The notes beneath the pieces are model-generated. The model searched no databases. It had not been told where the DNA came from and saw only the letters and a program-made list of their open reading frames with translations. From NCBI GenBank assembly GCA_018658605.1, contig JABHUV010000139.1, positions 1 to 9,630 of the forward strand: a DNA stretch of 9,630 nt, read 5' to 3'. Every line of letters begins with the position of its first letter. Position 1 is the stretch's first letter. Source of the DNA: Planctomycetaceae bacterium (lineage in GTDB: Bacteria > Planctomycetota > Planctomycetia > Pirellulales > Pirellulaceae). Position numbers and translations under genes: made by a program. Positions 7,178 to 9,630 of the stretch are shown piece by piece.

Positions 7178-9115
7178 CTACTTCGTCCGTGAGAGTAGAA
7201 CTTTAGCTCGTTTGGCAATATCCTCGTTCTTGGTGACAGCGATAACTTTGGTCATTGCGTCCGCGACCGTTTTTGGGTCCTGATTGACGATTTTTTCACC
7301 AATCGACACAGCCGCACTGCTTGCTGCTTCGCTTAGTGAGGAATTCCCCAAGTGCGGAATTATTATTTTCAGGCCTTGTGGCAAAGGGAACCGCGTGAGT
7401 GTATCGAGAACCAGCTTGCGTTCCTCATCCCGACTCGCCGCGGCGAAAGCTAGTTTGCTCATTTGTAAACGCTGTCCAGGTCTCATGCCGAACTGCCGAA
7501 TGATACGGATGTAGCCCCGCAGACAACGGACACGGTATGCTGAATTTCCCGATTTAGCCAGATCCAGGAGCACCGGAGCGGCGTCCGGTGTCAACCATCT
7601 TCCGAGCGCTTGTGTAGCAGCATTGGCTGCCGCATCATCGTCACCTGCGGCAGCCGCCTGAGCGCCGGCTAGTGCTTGTTGACCACCCACATAGATAAGC
7701 AGATCCATTAATTCGGTTTGAGCAGCAGGCGATGCGTTGGTCATTCGATTTAGCAGCACCTGTGAGGCAGCATCCTGGTCGCCCATGCGTTGACAGGCTT
7801 TACGCAGGGCTTCCTTCATAGGCGCGGCGGATGGTGTTGAAGCCATCGCCAGCATTTGATCGAGCAGCTGCGGAAAGTCTTTAAGTCCAACTGTCATGCC
7901 CAGGCCGTCAATGGCTGAATTTCGCAATTCAGGATCAGCTGATGACACGTACTTGAGCAGCAAGGGGATCACTTGATGAATCCCGCGTCGGCCGGCGACA
8001 TCCACCAACACCAGACGCTCTTGTCCGTCGCTGTTCTGCAACCGATTTGCCAGTTGATTATCGACATCCTTACCGCCAAGCAATGCCAGGCTGTCGCGGG
8101 CAATGATTGCCAGATCTTCGTCGCCGGAGACAGCCGTCTGTAGCAGAATTGGTACAACGGATGCATCGCCTAACGTGCCGAGGACGCTGACGGCGGCGAA
8201 AAGTATCTTGTCATCGTCGGAGTTTGCCGCCTCAATTATCGCTGGTAAGGCCGATGTTTCACCGCGATTGCCGAGTACGTGCAGCAGCAGAATCTGACGT
8301 GCCGGTGATAGTGTATCAAGGTGTTCCACGAGTTGTCCGGTTGTCGTGGCGTCCGTCAGATGGTGTGCTAATTCCAGTCCGATGCGAAACAAGGCCGGAT
8401 CTTTGTTTTGTAGGTAGGAATTCATCAGCTCGTTAACGTTTTGCGAAGCTGTTCGGATCTCGCCAAGTCGCGATGCCACATTAATATGCTTAGGCAATTC
8501 GGCCTTCCGCAGGGCAGTTAACACTAGCAGCGCTGCCTCGTTCTTTCCGTCTACGAGTAGCCGATCTGCGGCTGTCAGGCAGGCGTCTGCCGCTGTCACT
8601 CGTAGTGACGGCTTCTGCGCTAACGCTTGCTGAACCGCGCTAATAGATTCGGGAGTGGCAAGCATACCCAAGGCGGAAACTGCTGCTGCAGCAATCTCGA
8701 GGTTATCGCCGACCGCCAGCGGGAGCAAAGCGTCGACGGACTGGGTATCTTTACGAGTTGCGATGGAATTGATCACACCCACAAGTTGCCGGCCTTTCAA
8801 TTCGCTCAACGCCCCGCGAAATACCTTGTCGACTTCCGGACTGGGGTTCGTTTCCAAAGCAATACGCGCGTAGTGCGACAAGACTGGGTCGGCCAGCAAC
8901 TGTGCCACCACAGGTACCGACTTGGACGTGCCGATGATGGCCAGTCGCTGGCAAGCTTTCGCTTTAGCGAACAACTCGGCATCGGAATTCAGAATAACAA
9001 GCAATTGCGATTCGTTACCCTCAGCGGGTAGCGGTTGCTGGGCCCGTGCGGCAACCGGCAACAACAGCGGAATCATGAGCACGGTGATGGAACATATGGA
9101 GCGAAGAAGGTTCAT
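7178..9115 (-). CDS. Secreted HEAT-repeat protein
   Basis: A 645-residue protein with a clear Sec signal peptide: 'MNLLRSICSI' with one Arg, a hydrophobic core at about 8-20, and 'VAARA|QQ' with likely cleavage after A25. It has no lipobox Cys, so it is probably free in the periplasm. The mature part is almost wholly helical HEAT/armadillo-like repeats. They are clearest at about 135-165, 274-350 ('LPAIIEAANSDDDKILFAAV', then 'VPILLQTAVS'), 365-410 and 465-530. These form a curved solenoid used for protein binding. No catalytic domain is visible. The C-terminal third ('RCLRGYIRIIRQ', 'DEERKLVLDTLTRFP') resembles planctomycete HEAT proteins encoded beside Gfo/Idh oxidoreductases. The ATG at 9115 has GGGGAGAA (9131 to 9124) 8 nt upstream. 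It follows the oxidoreductase gene by 84 bp on the same strand, which suggests a shared transcript. Its specific partner is unknown. Confidence 0.9.
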   Translation of the reverse strand: MNLLRSICSITVLMIPLLLPVAARAQQPLPAEGNESQLLVILNSDAELFAKAKACQRLAIIGTSKSVPVVAQLLADPVLSHYARIALETNPSPEVDKVFRGALSELKGRQLVGVINSIATRKDTQSVDALLPLAVGDNLEIAAAAVSALGMLATPESISAVQQALAQKPSLRVTAADACLTAADRLLVDGKNEAALLVLTALRKAELPKHINVASRLGEIRTASQNVNELMNSYLQNKDPALFRIGLELAHHLTDATTTGQLVEHLDTLSPARQILLLHVLGNRGETSALPAIIEAANSDDDKILFAAVSVLGTLGDASVVPILLQTAVSGDEDLAIIARDSLALLGGKDVDNQLANRLQNSDGQERLVLVDVAGRRGIHQVIPLLLKYVSSADPELRNSAIDGLGMTVGLKDFPQLLDQMLAMASTPSAAPMKEALRKACQRMGDQDAASQVLLNRMTNASPAAQTELMDLLIYVGGQQALAGAQAAAAGDDDAAANAATQALGRWLTPDAAPVLLDLAKSGNSAYRVRCLRGYIRIIRQFGMRPGQRLQMSKLAFAAASRDEERKLVLDTLTRFPLPQGLKIIIPHLGNSSLSEAASSAAVSIGEKIVNQDPKTVADAMTKVIAVTKNEDIAKRAKVLLSRTK

Positions 9116-9199
9116 GAGTGTTTTTCTCCCCGAAAAGTAAACCCGGTATTAGTTAATGTGAGCGTGTGTGTTGTGAGATGTTTCAATAGAAATATGTAA

Positions 9200-9630
9200 T
9201 TAAACGTGCCACGGTTCACGCATCGCACGTGAACGCATGCGATTAGCTTCTTCGTCACCCTCGAATTCCTCCTTGATCGGATCGAATGTCAGTTTGCGTC
9301 CCAGTTGCCAGGCGATATAGGCAGCGTGGCAGACGACGTGCGACTGAGCCACGACCGCAGCGTTGGCGTTGGTCAATTCGCGGGTCTTGACACAATCCAG
9401 AAAGTTACGAATGTGGGTCGTTGGGTCCGTCCCGGCGCGATGAAAGACTGATTGTTGAGTGCGGAGGGACTTTGGCTCAAGAATGAAGTTTCCCGAATCC
9501 CCGGTTTCGATCCAGCCCTCGTCGCCTTCGTAGCGTACGCTACAGGTTCCCATTCCCATCCAGCCTTCGCTCCGCATAACCAGTTTCAGACCGTCGGCGT
9601 AAAAGCATTCCACGCCATCGGCATTGGGGA
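9200..9630 (-). CDS. Gfo/Idh/MocA-family oxidoreductase (C-terminal 142 residues; 5' end outside window)
   Basis: The frame is open to the right edge of the window; the codons before the GTG at 9613 read '...PNADG', so that GTG is internal. The fragment carries the C-terminal substrate-binding domain of the bacterial-type Gfo/Idh/MocA family: 'FYADGLKLVM', 'VRYEGDEGWIETGDSG', 'HIRNFLDCVKTREL', 'CHAAYIAWQLGRKLTFDP' and the ending 'EEFEGDEEANRMRSRAMREP'. These segments are typical of the many planctomycete paralogues, which use NAD(P) to oxidise or reduce sugars and cyclitols. The NAD-binding Rossmann domain and any Tat signal lie outside the window, so neither cofactor binding nor location can be judged. 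It is the most upstream visible gene of the minus-strand block with the HEAT-repeat and cupin genes. Confidence 0.92.
   Translation of the reverse strand, partial: PNADGVECFYADGLKLVMRSEGWMGMGTCSVRYEGDEGWIETGDSGNFILEPKSLRTQQSVFHRAGTDPTTHIRNFLDCVKTRELTNANAAVVAQSHVVCHAAYIAWQLGRKLTFDPIKEEFEGDEEANRMRSRAMREPWHV

Noticed and set aside
7178..9115. HEAT-repeat gene as a PBS lyase or DNA-repair (AlkD-like) enzyme
   Set aside because: The signal peptide places it outside the cytoplasm, and there are no catalytic residues or phycobilin context, only generic helical repeats.

Overview
The window looks like chromosomal DNA of a planctomycete, probably a Pirellulales-type marine or freshwater lineage. I infer this from the gene families, not from any search. 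They include an ABC-2 permease/CPBP protease fusion, a MiaA with a 'GGTPMYLK' variant and a 'GPPADW' stretch, a secreted HEAT-repeat protein, and a Gfo/Idh/MocA oxidoreductase ending in the typical '...MREPWHV' tail. Base composition is moderate and genes alternate strands in short blocks. Shine-Dalgarno sequences are present before some genes and absent before others.

Layout: (1) 1-2246, plus strand: the 3' end of a membrane protein with a CPBP intramembrane protease domain, whose stop codon directly abuts the start of a cytosolic amidohydrolase/nucleoside-deaminase-like enzyme. (2) 2277-3509, minus strand: hisE followed by hisG, the second and first steps of histidine biosynthesis, as a two-gene operon. 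(3) 3676-6630, plus strand: miaA (tRNA A37 prenylation) and aspS (aspartyl-tRNA synthetase), both serving tRNA function but separated by 186 bp with a likely separate aspS promoter. (4) 6755-9630, minus strand: the 3' end of a Gfo/Idh/MocA oxidoreductase, then a secreted HEAT-repeat protein, then a small metal-binding cupin. These run in the same direction with 84-bp and 62-bp gaps and may be one transcription unit.

How they work together: blocks 2 and 3 are housekeeping. The AspRS carries His and Gly at the two positions that mark non-discriminating bacterial AspRS enzymes, so the organism may make Asn-tRNA by transamidation. Block 4 resembles the accessory sugar-oxidation and periplasmic HEAT-repeat clusters common in planctomycetes, and is by eye more GC-rich than the rest. 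I see no rRNA, tRNA, CRISPR, insertion sequence, phage or defence genes. The window is mostly ordinary. The points worth a second look are the ABC/CPBP fusion, the AspRS specificity residues, the unassigned amidohydrolase and the HEAT/Gfo-Idh/cupin cluster.
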